Source: Campylobacter concisus (GTDB lineage Bacteria > Campylobacterota > Campylobacteria > Campylobacterales > Campylobacteraceae). Taken from it: a stretch of 64,000 bases of DNA. Shown in pieces: positions 1 to 7,923 of the stretch (position 1 is its first letter; each line of letters begins with the position of its first letter). The notes under the pieces are model-generated. The model saw only the letters and a list, made by a program, of their open reading frames with translations, was not told where the DNA came from and did no database searches. The stretch covers positions 62,001 to 126,000 of the forward strand of contig NZ_JAAKZC010000002.1 of assembly GCF_015230015.1 (NCBI RefSeq), given 5' to 3'. Both the position numbers and the translations under genes were made by a program.

Positions 1-282
1 GGCAAGCTCAAATTTCTTGCCTTGTGAACCAAAGCTGATTGATGTTACCATCTCTGATTCTTCTAGTAAATTTAGCGTTCTATAAACAGTTGCGATGCCG
101 ATATTTAGCTCAGGGTAGGTCTCTTTTATAAAAAGATATAGCCTCTCTGGCGTAAAGTGTTCGTCGTTGTTATAAAGCGTTTTTAGCAAAATTTCACGCT
201 GTTTTGTATATTTTAAACCATTGTCGCGAAGAACTCTTTTAAATTTCTCAAGTAAGGCATCATATTCTAAATTTTCTATCAT
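1..282 (-). CDS. fur: Ferric uptake regulator Fur (partial, N-terminal part)
   Basis: The first 94 codons of a Fur-family metal-dependent repressor are visible; the rest runs off the left edge. The translation contains the family's winged-helix DNA-binding region, with 'YTKQREILL', '[11 protein letters not shown]' and the recognition-helix motif '[13 protein letters not shown]'. Its ATG overlaps the stop of the upstream cvpA gene (ATGA), so the two are probably translationally coupled. In C. jejuni fur is also downstream of gatC and a CvpA gene (remembered gene order). This supports Fur proper rather than PerR, though the metal-binding C-terminus that would settle it is not visible. Confidence 0.88.
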   Translation of the reverse strand, partial: MIENLEYDALLEKFKRVLRDNGLKYTKQREILLKTLYNNDEHFTPERLYLFIKETYPELNIGIATVYRTLNLLEESEMVTSISFGSQGKKFELA

Positions 283-899
283 TTTTCTTCCCCTTTAGTG
301 ACGTTTGTGTCGGTGTTTGTGCTTGCATTTGCATCCATTGATATGAATGCATCACTCTTGTTTGTATCCTTTGGTCTTACTACCATTTCGTCTAGTTCAT
401 TTTTGATGTTTTTCACATCGATATTTGTTATCCATCTACCAGTTTCAAGTAGGAGCGGATAGACTTTGCTATTTGTGAAGTATGGCTCGATCATTTTATT
501 TAGTGAAGTGCCTGCCATTACAGCGACGACTGCTGAAAATGTGAGGAAAATTTTGCCACTTCCCATGATAAATCCACCAAGCCTGTCTAAAAAGCCAAGT
601 CCGCTTACTGAAACTATCTTTGATAAAAATTTGCCAACTAGCAGACAAATGAGCCAAAAAACTAGCCAAAGTCCGATAAATGCGACAAATTGTAAAAATG
701 AAGCATTTTCAAATTTATATATATTTTTACTTATAAAACCCTCAGCCACATCTGAAAACCTACTAGCGACAACTAAACCGCCGATAAGTCCGATGAGCCC
801 AAAAGTCTCTTTTATGAGGCCATTTATTATGCCCTTTACGCCCAGCATCAAGACAAGGGCGATAATGATAATGTCAAACCAAGTTACTAAATCCATCAT
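279..899 (-). CDS. CvpA family inner-membrane protein
   Basis: A 206-aa protein with about four hydrophobic segments in the first 150 residues, starting '[23 protein letters not shown]', here split as a first helix near residues 6-26. It has the CvpA hallmark '[12 protein letters not shown]' and the loop '[12 protein letters not shown]'. CvpA proteins are needed for colicin V export in E. coli and for envelope resistance in several bacteria; their molecular function is unclear. The C-terminal 50 residues are polar and rich in Asn, Thr and Asp. The start overlaps the pilT-like stop and the stop overlaps fur, so the gene sits in a tightly coupled operon. The family call is firm; the function in this organism is not known. 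Confidence 0.8.
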   Translation of the reverse strand: MMDLVTWFDIIIIALVLMLGVKGIINGLIKETFGLIGLIGGLVVASRFSDVAEGFISKNIYKFENASFLQFVAFIGLWLVFWLICLLVGKFLSKIVSVSGLGFLDRLGGFIMGSGKIFLTFSAVVAVMAGTSLNKMIEPYFTNSKVYPLLLETGRWITNIDVKNIKNELDEMVVRPKDTNKSDAFISMDANASTNTDTNVTKGEEK

Positions 900-2029
900 A
901 CAGTTCCTATTAAATTTTGAAGTTCTTGCTGGCTAGTCGAGTAGGCTAGCGCATTTTCTTTTGTGATCTTTTCCTCTTTTAGCGCTTTCATCAGGGCTTG
1001 AGTCTGCGTGCTCATGCCAGTTTGTTGCTGATTTAGTTGCATTTGAGAGTAAATTTGATGCACTTTGTTTTCGCGTATCAAGTTTGATATCGCCATATTA
1101 TTTATCAAAATTTCATGCACAGCGCACCTTCCGCCGCCTATTTTTGGTATCAGACTTTGTGAGATGACAGCAGTTAGCGAAACGCTAAGCATATTTCTTA
1201 CTTGAAGCTGCTCGCTTCCATCGAAGCTATCAACGATCCTATTTATAGTTTGTATGGCTGAGTTTGTGTGAAGAGTGCCAAAGACTAGGTGTCCAGTCTC
1301 AGCTGCTGTAATAGCCGTAGAGATCGTCTCTCTATCCCTCATCTCGCCCACAAGTATGATATCTGGGTCCTCACGAAGTGCAAATTTTAGCGCCTTTGAG
1401 TAAGAGTGTGTGTCGGTGCCGATATTTCTATGTGAAAATAGGGCTTTTTTGTTGTTATGCACAAACTCGACTGGGTCTTCAACGGTGATGATGTGCTTTC
1501 TATAATTTAAATTTATCTCATTAAGCATCGCAGCAAGCGTCGTTGATTTACCGCTACCTGTTGGTCCAGTAACCAGAATAAGGCCTTTTTCTCGTTTGAT
1601 GATATATTTGAAAATTTGTGGTGCATTTAGATCATCAAGCGAAGGGATGTCAATAGGTATGATACGAAAAGCTGCGGCTAGATCGCCATTCATCGTGTAG
1701 TAGTAGTTGCCGCGAAAGCGACCGATATTTGGAAGCTCTATGGCAAAGTCAAGCTCTTTATTGTTTTCAAGCTCGCTTTTTTGGGCATCTGTGATCAGAG
1801 CGTAGCATAAATTTTCTATATCTTTGCCGCTTAGCACGCCAAATTCAAGCGGTCTTAAAGTGCCATCTATCCTTATTTGAGGCTCAGACCTTGAGACTAG
1901 GTGAAGGTCACTGGCTTTATTAAAAACAACGGTTTTTAAAAGCGTTTGAATGTCGCCTGAGAGATTGCTCTCTGATGCTTTGGCTTGAGAGTCCGAGCTT
2001 TGCGCTCTTAGTTGTTCGATTAGATCCAT
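896..2029 (-). CDS. pilT: PilT/PilU-type twitching ATPase
   Basis: A 377-aa secretion/retraction ATPase of the PilT family, which normally powers type IV pilus retraction as a cytoplasmic hexamer. The Walker A motif 'GPTGSGKST' lies near residues 153-161. An Asp box 'HIITVEDPVEF', a Walker B 'DPDIILVGEMRD' near residues 216-228 and the His box 'TGHLVFGTLHT' follow in the expected order. The length fits the family, and the Gln-rich tail 'QMQLNQQQTGM' is typical. It lies between gatC and cvpA-fur, with ATGA overlap to cvpA. No other pilus genes are in the window, so the pilus or secretion partner must be encoded elsewhere. It could also serve a competence-type pseudopilus. Confidence 0.88.
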   Translation of the reverse strand: MDLIEQLRAQSSDSQAKASESNLSGDIQTLLKTVVFNKASDLHLVSRSEPQIRIDGTLRPLEFGVLSGKDIENLCYALITDAQKSELENNKELDFAIELPNIGRFRGNYYYTMNGDLAAAFRIIPIDIPSLDDLNAPQIFKYIIKREKGLILVTGPTGSGKSTTLAAMLNEINLNYRKHIITVEDPVEFVHNNKKALFSHRNIGTDTHSYSKALKFALREDPDIILVGEMRDRETISTAITAAETGHLVFGTLHTNSAIQTINRIVDSFDGSEQLQVRNMLSVSLTAVISQSLIPKIGGGRCAVHEILINNMAISNLIRENKVHQIYSQMQLNQQQTGMSTQTQALMKALKEEKITKENALAYSTSQQELQNLIGTV

Positions 2030-2033
2030 ATTT

Positions 2034-2321
2034 TTACTCTATGATCTTTGGCACGGCAAAAAAGTGTCCTTCGCGTGAAGGGGCATGCTTTAAAATTTCA
2101 TCGACAACCTCACTTAAATGTGGCTCATCTTCTCTTAATGGAGTGCCGCCTTTTATAGAGCTAACTACAGCCTCATCGCTGCTTAGATCAAGCTCGTTTA
2201 AAACATCGACAAAAGATACGATTTCACTTAATTGCTTCTTGATCTCTTCTCTTTTTTCATCATTAATTTGTAATGCTGAGAGTTTTTCTAGTTTATTTAA
2301 GAGAGTGTCGTCTATTTGCAT
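2034..2321 (-). CDS. gatC: Asp/Glu-tRNA amidotransferase subunit C
   Basis: The small subunit of GatCAB, which converts misacylated Glu-tRNA(Gln) and Asp-tRNA(Asn) to the correct aminoacyl-tRNAs. The translation shows the usual GatC pattern: an N-terminal 'LLNKLEKLSALQI', a central 'IVSFVDVLNELDLS', and the tail 'LREDEP' followed by 'FFAVPKIIE'. I chose the ATG at 2321 (95 aa). It has AAAAGG about ten bases upstream, whereas the in-frame ATG at 2354 lies inside a TATAAT -10 box and has no ribosome site. gatC appears to be the first gene of the minus-strand gatC-pilT-cvpA-fur operon. Confidence 0.9.
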   Translation of the reverse strand: MQIDDTLLNKLEKLSALQINDEKREEIKKQLSEIVSFVDVLNELDLSSDEAVVSSIKGGTPLREDEPHLSEVVDEILKHAPSREGHFFAVPKIIE

Positions 2322-2352
2322 TATTAAGCAACCTTTTAATTGATTTTGAGGC

Positions 2353-2358
2353 ATTATA
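2353..2358 (-). promoter_or_regulatory. -10 box for gatC-pilT-cvpA-fur
   Basis: A perfect TATAAT on the minus strand lies about 32 bases upstream of the chosen gatC ATG and overlaps the longer in-frame ATG. It therefore decides the gatC start. The predicted transcript starts near 2346. No clear -35 box is seen, which is usual for Campylobacter sigma-70 promoters. Confidence 0.6.
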
Positions 2359-2445
2359 TCACATTCAAGCTTTAATTTTGGGCTACTTTTAATTTAATTA
2401 TGCTAAAATCTGCAAATTAAAATTTTTCAAAAGCAAGGAAAAACG

Positions 2446-3009
2446 TTGGCTATAAAAGAAGACTTAACCGAGATAAAAAAAGAGATCGACGCCCAAGAGC
2501 AGTTTCTTGAGAGTATGATCAAGGGAGAGCGTTTTTTTAGGAAATACAAAACTTTGCTGATCGTGCTATGCGTGGCAGCTATCGTCGCACTCATCGGATT
2601 TTACGCTAGTAAGGTTTTAAACGACAACAGAGTTGAGGAGGCAAATTTAGCCTATTCAAAGCTTATCTTAAATCCAAATGACGCAAGCGCTTTAAATGTT
2701 TTAAAGGATAAAGAGCCAAACATGTATGCGCTTTTCTCGCTTGGGCAAATGCTTGATAAAAACGATACGAAAGGCATCAGTGAGCTTGCAAATTTAAAAG
2801 TAAATCCGATCGTAAAAGATATCATCCTTTCACAAACTGGCGATACAAATACTCAAATTTTAAGCGAATATAACGCACTTTTAAAAGGTTTTGAGCTTTT
2901 AAAACAAAATAAAATCAAAGAGGCAAATGTAGAATTTGACAAGATCGCACTTGACTCACAACTTCAAACTTTAGTTAAAAATTTAAAACACTATCAGGGA
3001 ATAAAATAA
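2446..3009 (+). CDS. Membrane-anchored TPR/YfgM-like protein
   Basis: A 187-aa protein with a TTG start preceded by AAGGA. A charged N-terminus is followed by one transmembrane helix near residues 35-58 ('LLIVLCVAAIVALIGFYASK'). The helical remainder carries TPR-like features ('ANLAYSKLILNP', 'LKGFELLKQNKIKEANVEFDKI'). This layout, and its place directly before a beta-propeller lipoprotein, parallel the E. coli YfgM-BamB gene pair. YfgM is an ancillary SecYEG-associated periplasmic chaperone partner. That equivalence is inferred from topology and context; the sequence alone supports only a single-pass protein with a helical periplasmic domain. The stop shares TAATG with the next start. Confidence 0.65.
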   Translation: MAIKEDLTEIKKEIDAQEQFLESMIKGERFFRKYKTLLIVLCVAAIVALIGFYASKVLNDNRVEEANLAYSKLILNPNDASALNVLKDKEPNMYALFSLGQMLDKNDTKGISELANLKVNPIVKDIILSQTGDTNTQILSEYNALLKGFELLKQNKIKEANVEFDKIALDSQLQTLVKNLKHYQGIK

Positions 3010-4016
3010 TGAAAAAACTTACACTATTCTTGGCCTTTGCCTTGGCTTTAGTTCTAAGCGGATGCGGCACAAAAAGACAATATTTTGAGCCTGCGCAAAC
3101 TTCTGGTGAGATATCTTTGTCAAAAGATCTTCCTTCTTACATAAAATCAGCAAATGCAAATGGCGCAACGCTTGATAATGGCAACATCGTCACTAAAAAT
3201 GGGCTAAATAAAAGCATTACTTTGCCTGAAAATTTCAACTTCTTAAATGAAAATAACGGCTTTGTCATCTCAGCTAGCATAAATGGCGATCTCAACGTGA
3301 CTGATCCTAGCGGCCACAGCGTCTATAGTGGTAAATTCCCAACTGCGATCGTAGCAGCCTCACTTGATCAAAACCAACTTGCAGCCATCAGCGCATCAAA
3401 CCACATCTATCTAATCGATATAAGCACTGCTACTACGCTAATGGAGTATAGCTCTTCTGACATCGCTGCGGTTGATTCAAGAGTTGTGGCACCTTACTTT
3501 ATGAGCTCACTCATCGTATATCCAGCACTTGACGGCAAAATTTACATCGTGCAAAAAGATACTGGTAGAATTTTACGTGACGTTGTCGTAAGCTCTGAAA
3601 ATTTCTTTAACAACATCATATTTTTAGGCGTTGAGGGCGACAACCTAATCGCTGCAACAGCAAAAAAAGTGATCGTCATAAACCCAAGCCAAACAGTATA
3701 TTATGACGGCGAGATCAAAGACGTGCTAGTTCATAACGATGAAATTTACATCTTTAAAAAAGATGGCACGATAGTAAGAACAGACCTTATGCTAAAAGAG
3801 CAAAATAAGGTAAATTTCAAATTTGCTATCTTCTCAGCTGCAACTATCATAAATAATAAACTCTACGTTATCGAAAAAACAGGCTACGTTATAAAGACAA
3901 ATTTAGACCTTAGTGGAGCTGAAATTTATGAGTTTAGCGACGAGATAAAAGATAAAAGCTTCATGGGAAATGGCGCATTTTACTACGATAACGAGTATGT
4001 TAATCTAGGACAATGA
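3009..4016 (+). CDS. Outer-membrane lipoprotein with BamB-like beta-propeller
   Basis: A 335-aa lipoprotein. The signal peptide ends in the lipobox 'LSGC' (Cys near residue 19), so the mature protein should be lipidated and sorted to an envelope membrane. The rest is a series of short beta-strand repeats, for example 'NQLAAISASNHIYLIDI', 'ALDGKIYIVQKDTGRI' and 'DNLIAATAKKVIVI', typical of PQQ/BamB-like propellers. BamB assists outer-membrane protein assembly. Here the role is inferred from fold and from the YfgM-like gene just upstream. It overlaps both neighbours by a few bases and is clearly in one operon with them. Exact orthology to BamB is uncertain. Confidence 0.7.
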   Translation: MKKLTLFLAFALALVLSGCGTKRQYFEPAQTSGEISLSKDLPSYIKSANANGATLDNGNIVTKNGLNKSITLPENFNFLNENNGFVISASINGDLNVTDPSGHSVYSGKFPTAIVAASLDQNQLAAISASNHIYLIDISTATTLMEYSSSDIAAVDSRVVAPYFMSSLIVYPALDGKIYIVQKDTGRILRDVVVSSENFFNNIIFLGVEGDNLIAATAKKVIVINPSQTVYYDGEIKDVLVHNDEIYIFKKDGTIVRTDLMLKEQNKVNFKFAIFSAATIINNKLYVIEKTGYVIKTNLDLSGAEIYEFSDEIKDKSFMGNGAFYYDNEYVNLGQ

Positions 4017-4345
4017 ACCAAAAAATTTGGGAGCTTTTTGAAGCTAAAAAGATCTTGCTAAGAGATCTAAAAAGGCTTGATCTTAGCGAATTTACCAAGA
4101 AACGCTCGCTTGAGGCGTTTTTTGGTGTCGATACAAAAAATTTCTACGAGATCGTTTTTTTAAGAAGCGCAAAGAGTAGGCTTTTGGTTAAAGAGGCCGG
4201 CGAGATAAATGAAATTTGTGCTAAATTTGAAGAGAAATTTCAAACCAAGATCAAAAAACGAGTTATTTTCTACAACTCACAAATTTGTTCAAAGTCCCTA
4301 AAATACTTCAAAGAGCAAGGTTGGAGCTGCTATGATTTTGTGTGA
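4013..4345 (+). CDS. Conserved hypothetical protein (110 aa)
   Basis: A 110-aa basic protein with no signal peptide or transmembrane segment. It is rich in Lys and Phe and has two cysteines near the end ('FYNSQICSKSLKYF', 'GWSCYDFV'). I do not recognise a family. It starts four bases inside the lipoprotein gene (ATGA) and its end overlaps coaX by 14 bases. It is therefore firmly embedded in the operon and probably translated in coupling. A gene of similar size occupies this place in C. jejuni as far as I recall, which suggests it is real and conserved. No function is proposed. Confidence 0.65.
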   Translation: MNQKIWELFEAKKILLRDLKRLDLSEFTKKRSLEAFFGVDTKNFYEIVFLRSAKSRLLVKEAGEINEICAKFEEKFQTKIKKRVIFYNSQICSKSLKYFKEQGWSCYDFV

Positions 4346-4961
4346 TATCGGCAACACCAACGCCTCTTTTCTGCAAAATGGCAAGATCACACATATAAAA
4401 GTTAGCGAATTTAAAAACTACAAGCCAGACGAAAAGGTCTATTTTATCTGCGTAAATGAAGAAATTTTGCGCATGATAGATAAGGACGAAATGTTTGTAA
4501 ATTTAGAGCCACACTTTGAGATCGACACGATATATCAGGGTCTTGGCGTAGATAGAAAAGCGGGTTGTTATATGATAAAAGATGGCATTATAGTAGATGC
4601 TGGAAGTGCTATAACCGTTGATATAATGGCAAACTCACTTCATCTTGGCGGCTACATCTTGCCAGGTATCGCAAGTATGTTAAATGCCTATAAAAGTATC
4701 TCGCCACGCCTTGATGTGACGCTAAATTCGCAAATCGACATCGATGCGTTGCCTCAAAAGACGAGCGACGCTGTGAGTTACGGCATCATAAAGCCCATTA
4801 TCACGCTTATCTCAAAGCTAGCAGGCAGCAAAAAAGTCTATTTTACAGGCGGAGACGGCGACTTTTTATCTAAATTTTTTAAAAATGCCATTTGCGATAA
4901 GATGCTGATCTTTCGTGCCATGCAAAAAATAATCGATGAGAAAAAGGAAATTTTAAAATGA
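4332..4961 (+). CDS. coaX: Type III pantothenate kinase
   Basis: A 209-aa CoaX, which phosphorylates pantothenate in the first step of coenzyme A synthesis. It has the ASKHA-fold motifs in order: the phosphate-1 motif 'CDIGNTNASF' at residues 4-13, 'GLGVDRKAG' near residues 76-84 and 'IVDAGSAITVD' near residues 92-102. A glycine-rich segment 'LGGYILPGI' follows, and 'KVYFTGGDGDFL' lies near the C-terminus. The length is a little short for the family but usual in epsilonproteobacteria. The gene overlaps the preceding hypothetical gene, and its stop overlaps hisG (ATGA). Confidence 0.9.
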   Translation: MILCDIGNTNASFLQNGKITHIKVSEFKNYKPDEKVYFICVNEEILRMIDKDEMFVNLEPHFEIDTIYQGLGVDRKAGCYMIKDGIIVDAGSAITVDIMANSLHLGGYILPGIASMLNAYKSISPRLDVTLNSQIDIDALPQKTSDAVSYGIIKPIITLISKLAGSKKVYFTGGDGDFLSKFFKNAICDKMLIFRAMQKIIDEKKEILK

Positions 4962-5572
4962 TAACAGTAGCCTTGCCAAAGGGTAGGATCGCGGAAGATA
5001 CACTTGAGATTTTTAGAAAGATTTTTGGTTCGAGTTTTATGTTTGAGGATAGAAAGCTCATCCTTGAAGAGGGAAATTTTAGGTTTTTAATGGTTCGCAA
5101 CCAAGATATACCAACATACGTCACCGAAGGTGCTGCAGATATCGGTGTAGTTGGCCTTGACGTGCTTGAAGAGCACAAGCCAAATGTGGTTAGACTACTT
5201 GATCTGCAAATAGGCAAGTGCAAGGTCTGTATCGGCATAAAAAACGAAGATGAGCTTGATTTTTCAAGGTCTGAGCTAAAGATCGCTACTAAGATGCCAA
5301 ATATCACGAGAAACTACTTTGCAAAGCTTGCTGTTGGCGTGAAGATCATAAAGCTTTATGGCTCGATCGAGCTAGCGCCGCTTGTCGGGCTAAGCGATGC
5401 GATCGTCGATGTGGTCGAGACTGGCTCAACCATGAAGCAAAATGGGCTAAAAGTAGCTGGTGATATCATGCAAAGCTCAGCCTATCTGATCGCAAATAAA
5501 AATAGCTTCATCATCAAAAAAGATGAAATTTTGGAGCTTTATCAAAAGATAAAAGACGAAATTTCAAAGTAA
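4958..5572 (+). CDS. hisG: ATP phosphoribosyltransferase, short form
   Basis: A 204-aa HisG that condenses ATP with PRPP in the first step of histidine synthesis. It starts 'MITVALPKGRIAEDTLEIF', has 'DIPTYVTEGAADIGVVGLD' near residues 48-67, and the PRPP-binding loop 'IVDVVETGSTMKQNGL' near residues 149-164. It lacks the C-terminal regulatory domain, so it is the short form that works as a hetero-octamer with HisZ. hisZ is not in this window. It is the last gene of the overlapping run from 2446 and is not next to other his genes. Confidence 0.92.
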   Translation: MITVALPKGRIAEDTLEIFRKIFGSSFMFEDRKLILEEGNFRFLMVRNQDIPTYVTEGAADIGVVGLDVLEEHKPNVVRLLDLQIGKCKVCIGIKNEDELDFSRSELKIATKMPNITRNYFAKLAVGVKIIKLYGSIELAPLVGLSDAIVDVVETGSTMKQNGLKVAGDIMQSSAYLIANKNSFIIKKDEILELYQKIKDEISK

Positions 5573-5609
5573 AATTTTAAAAATTTAAATAGTACAAACA
5601 AATGGAAAA

Positions 5610-5921
5610 ATGGTTAAGGTAAAACACTGTTGTACGCAAATGAAAAAGGCAATTAAATTAAATTGCGAGACTCATAAAAATATTTATGATTGTCCAGATG
5701 TACTTATCTCGTACTATCCAAAATTTGATGAATACGGAATTATAATTCACGATGGTGGAACAAGTAGTGTTTCAATCAAATTTTGCCCTTTTTGTGGCAC
5801 AAAACTGCCAAGTTCAAAACGAGATAAATGGTTTGACAAAATGGAAAAATTAGGAATAGATATTGATAGCGATGAAATTCCTAAAGTATATTTAAGCTAT
5901 GGTTGGTGGTTGAGAAAATGA
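5610..5921 (+). CDS. Small zinc-ribbon protein, DUF6980-like
   Basis: A 103-aa cytoplasmic protein. Two adjacent cysteines lie at residues 7-8 ('HCCTQMKKA'), then 'YDCPDVLI', 'EYGIIIHDGG', and a CPxCG knuckle in 'FCPFCGTKLPSSKRDKW', followed by 'DSDEIPKVY'. This pattern matches my memory of a widespread family of small CPxCG proteins of unknown function (DUF6980); that family number is from memory. The cysteines probably bind zinc. The gene stands alone between hisG and an intergenic stretch, has no strong ribosome-binding site, and is more AT-rich in codon use than its neighbours. Recent acquisition is possible. An immunity-type role is conceivable but unsupported. Confidence 0.6.
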   Translation: MVKVKHCCTQMKKAIKLNCETHKNIYDCPDVLISYYPKFDEYGIIIHDGGTSSVSIKFCPFCGTKLPSSKRDKWFDKMEKLGIDIDSDEIPKVYLSYGWWLRK

Positions 5922-6300
5922 TTTAAATTATTTTTGAATTTTTCAATCAACATAAAAACTAGTTGTTATCAATTTTAAACAACTATCTCATAAAAATCTC
6001 TGGAAATTTCTACTAACTAGATGTAATTGCAACAGAAAATGTTTAATATCTTCTTTGTCGCTCATAAGGGGGCGTGTTTTGTTAGCCTTTTTAAGGCTAA
6101 GTAGGTATAGCTTTCTATTAGAAATTTTAAATTTTTTAAAATTTACTAGCCAAATTTGATCCCAAAAAGCAAATTTAAATTTGAAGCAGTTAAATTTTAC
6201 AGGCAAAAACTATCAAATTTAGAAAAACAATAATTGTTTTTTGTGTTTTAGTGACAAGCTAAATTTAAATTTCTAGCTTTTCTAGTTAGCAAAATTCAGC
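5922..6300. other. AT-rich intergenic region with two hairpins
   Basis: No convincing gene is seen in these 379 bases. An eight-base inverted repeat (5960-5967 with 5978-5985, loop of ten) follows the zinc-ribbon gene. A perfect eight-base stem with a three-base loop sits at 6082-6100 (TTAGCCTT/AAGGCTAA). Either could end transcription, but neither has a strong T-run. The remainder is made of AAATTT-type runs common in spacers of this genome. Confidence 0.5.
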
Positions 6301-7626
6301 CTAAATTTTCCCACCAAACATCTCATACATCGCCTTTTCCTCGCCCCAAAGCTCGCGGTGCTTTTTGATAGATGATTTGATAGCGTTTATGAGATAGAGC
6401 ACGTCCTCTTTTGTGTGCGTGTAGTGCAGGCTAACTCTTACAAAACCTGGCTTTTTCTCTAAGATTTTATTCTCCTTAAGTCCAAGCAGATCAAAAGCAT
6501 AAGGCCCAGCGCACATCACGCCAGCGCGGCTTTGTATGCCGTGGTTGTTGCTAAGTGTTGCAGCAAAGTCATAAGGCGAAATGTCGCGCACATTAAATGA
6601 AAAAATAGGCAGTTTTTCTGCATTTTTAGGGCCATAAATGGTGATATCTTCGATGCTACTAAGCTCTTTTTCAAAGAAATTTGCTAGCTCATATTCGCGT
6701 GCTTTGATATTTTCTACTCCGACACTCGCTTGCAAGTTGTAGGCTAGACTTGCTCGCACTAGCCCCAAGATAGAGGGCGTGCCAGCCTCTTCAAGCTGCT
6801 CGGCATTTTTTATAAAAAGGTGCTTTGATGGCGTCGCAAGTGCGATGGTGCCACCACCTGCGAAGCTTGGTATGTCGCTTGTATAAAGCTCTTTTTTGAT
6901 CGCTAAAAGCCCACAACTCCCAACTCCGCCAAGTAGCTTGTGAGGCGAAAAAAAGGCTGCGTCAAAGTATGCAGCGTCTAAAATTTCATGCGAGCTGGTT
7001 GCCGCGCAGTCAAATGCCACCACTCCGCCAAATTTTTTAACGAGCGAGTAAATTCTCTTGTAGTCGGTTTTCACGCCTGTGACGTTTGAGGCGGCGCTAA
7101 AGCAGGCGATGATCTTTCTTTTTGCGTTTAGTTTTAGCGTCCTCTCAAGTATCACGTAGTCTATCTCGCCATTTTCATCAAGCAAGGTGCGCTCGCAGTC
7201 GCAAAGTCCCTCGCGGAAGCTGATCTCATTTGAGTGGTGCTCATACGGGCCAACAAGCACGAGTGGTAAATTTACGCTTCTTAAATTTGCTTCGCCGATC
7301 AAGGCTCTTGTCGTTGGCGGCAGATAAATTCCCATTATCTCCTGAAATTTCTTTATCGCAGCCGTTGCGCCTTGTCCTGTTGCGATGAGATAAAAGCTCT
7401 CATCAAGCCCCAAAAGCTCCTTTAACTCAGCCCTTGCGTTTTCGTAGCGTTTTTGCGTTAGCACAGCGCTTGAGCTGCTGTCTGAGTGAGTGTTTGCGTA
7501 GGTTTTTAAAAATTTAAAAATTTCATCTTCGATAGGCGCATAGGCAAGGCCTGAGGCCGTGTAGTCAAAATAGTAAATTCCATCTTTTAAAATGATATTT
7601 TTTCTTACTTCATCTATAGTTGGCAC
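6301..7626 (-). CDS. Class V aminotransferase, cysteine desulfurase-like
   Basis: A 441-aa PLP enzyme of the SufS/CsdA-like class V aminotransferase group. The PLP-binding lysine lies in 'FFSPHKLLGGVG' near residue 227, preceded by 'VVAFDCAATSSHE', which carries the conserved Asp. Near residue 371 'SRAGVMCAGPYAF' resembles the 'RxGxxCAxP' loop that holds the catalytic cysteine of SufS/CsdA desulfurases, so cysteine desulfuration is plausible. An aminotransferase annotation without assigned substrate is the safe alternative. It follows the modE/fdhD transcription unit on the same strand after an 85-base gap containing a hairpin. FdhD needs sulfur from a cysteine desulfurase, so a link to formate dehydrogenase maturation is possible but inferred. 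Confidence 0.75.
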   Translation of the reverse strand: MPTIDEVRKNIILKDGIYYFDYTASGLAYAPIEDEIFKFLKTYANTHSDSSSSAVLTQKRYENARAELKELLGLDESFYLIATGQGATAAIKKFQEIMGIYLPPTTRALIGEANLRSVNLPLVLVGPYEHHSNEISFREGLCDCERTLLDENGEIDYVILERTLKLNAKRKIIACFSAASNVTGVKTDYKRIYSLVKKFGGVVAFDCAATSSHEILDAAYFDAAFFSPHKLLGGVGSCGLLAIKKELYTSDIPSFAGGGTIALATPSKHLFIKNAEQLEEAGTPSILGLVRASLAYNLQASVGVENIKAREYELANFFEKELSSIEDITIYGPKNAEKLPIFSFNVRDISPYDFAATLSNNHGIQSRAGVMCAGPYAFDLLGLKENKILEKKPGFVRVSLHYTHTKEDVLYLINAIKSSIKKHRELWGEEKAMYEMFGGKI

Positions 7627-7684
7627 GATTTTCCCTTTGGCTAAAAGCGCGATTATAATGAAATTTTGTATAAAGTGAGGTTAC

Positions 7685-7707
7685 AAGCGGGCAGAGCGCC
7701 CACTCGC
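7685..7707 (-). terminator. Possible terminator after the modE unit
   Basis: A GC-rich hairpin lies just downstream of the 62-aa gene on the minus strand. Its core is GGGC/GCCC around a five-base loop, extended to nine pairs with imperfections. The T-run after it is poor, so read-through into the desulfurase-like gene is possible. Confidence 0.4.
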
Positions 7708-7711
7708 ATGA

Positions 7712-7900
7712 TTATTTGTTTAAGAAGTTTTTTTCTAACCACTCGTTAGCTTTTGCTTCACTCTCAAATCTTTGGCTCTTAGCAACTTGGTTTGCACCCT
7801 CATAGAAACGGATACGAATGCCGTCTTGAACGCTATCGATCTTGATTCTAGTGATCTTATCTTTGTTTAGATAAGTCCTGTCGTTTAGTTTTACATACAT
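7712..7900 (-). CDS. Small conserved protein (62 aa)
   Basis: A 62-aa protein that begins 'MYVKLNDRTYLNKDKI' and ends 'ANEWLEKNFLNK'. The ATG is preceded by a strong AAAGGAG site, so translation is likely. The sequence alternates short beta-strand-like segments with one C-terminal helix and has no cysteines or membrane segment. I do not recognise a family. It lies 24 bases downstream of modE in the fdhD-modE unit, so a role linked to molybdenum/tungsten or formate metabolism is possible on context only. Confidence 0.65.
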   Translation of the reverse strand: MYVKLNDRTYLNKDKITRIKIDSVQDGIRIRFYEGANQVAKSQRFESEAKANEWLEKNFLNK

Positions 7901-7923
7901 GTTTTCTCCTTTAAAAATTTGGT

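Noticed and set aside
466-936. Long plus-strand frame opposite cvpA
   Set aside because: It is antisense to a well-supported membrane protein gene, has no ribosome site and no family pattern.
5988-6206. 72-codon minus-strand frame in the hisG-side spacer
   Set aside because: It covers hairpins and AAATTT runs, is composed mostly of Lys, Phe and Leu, and has no supporting start signal or homologous pattern.
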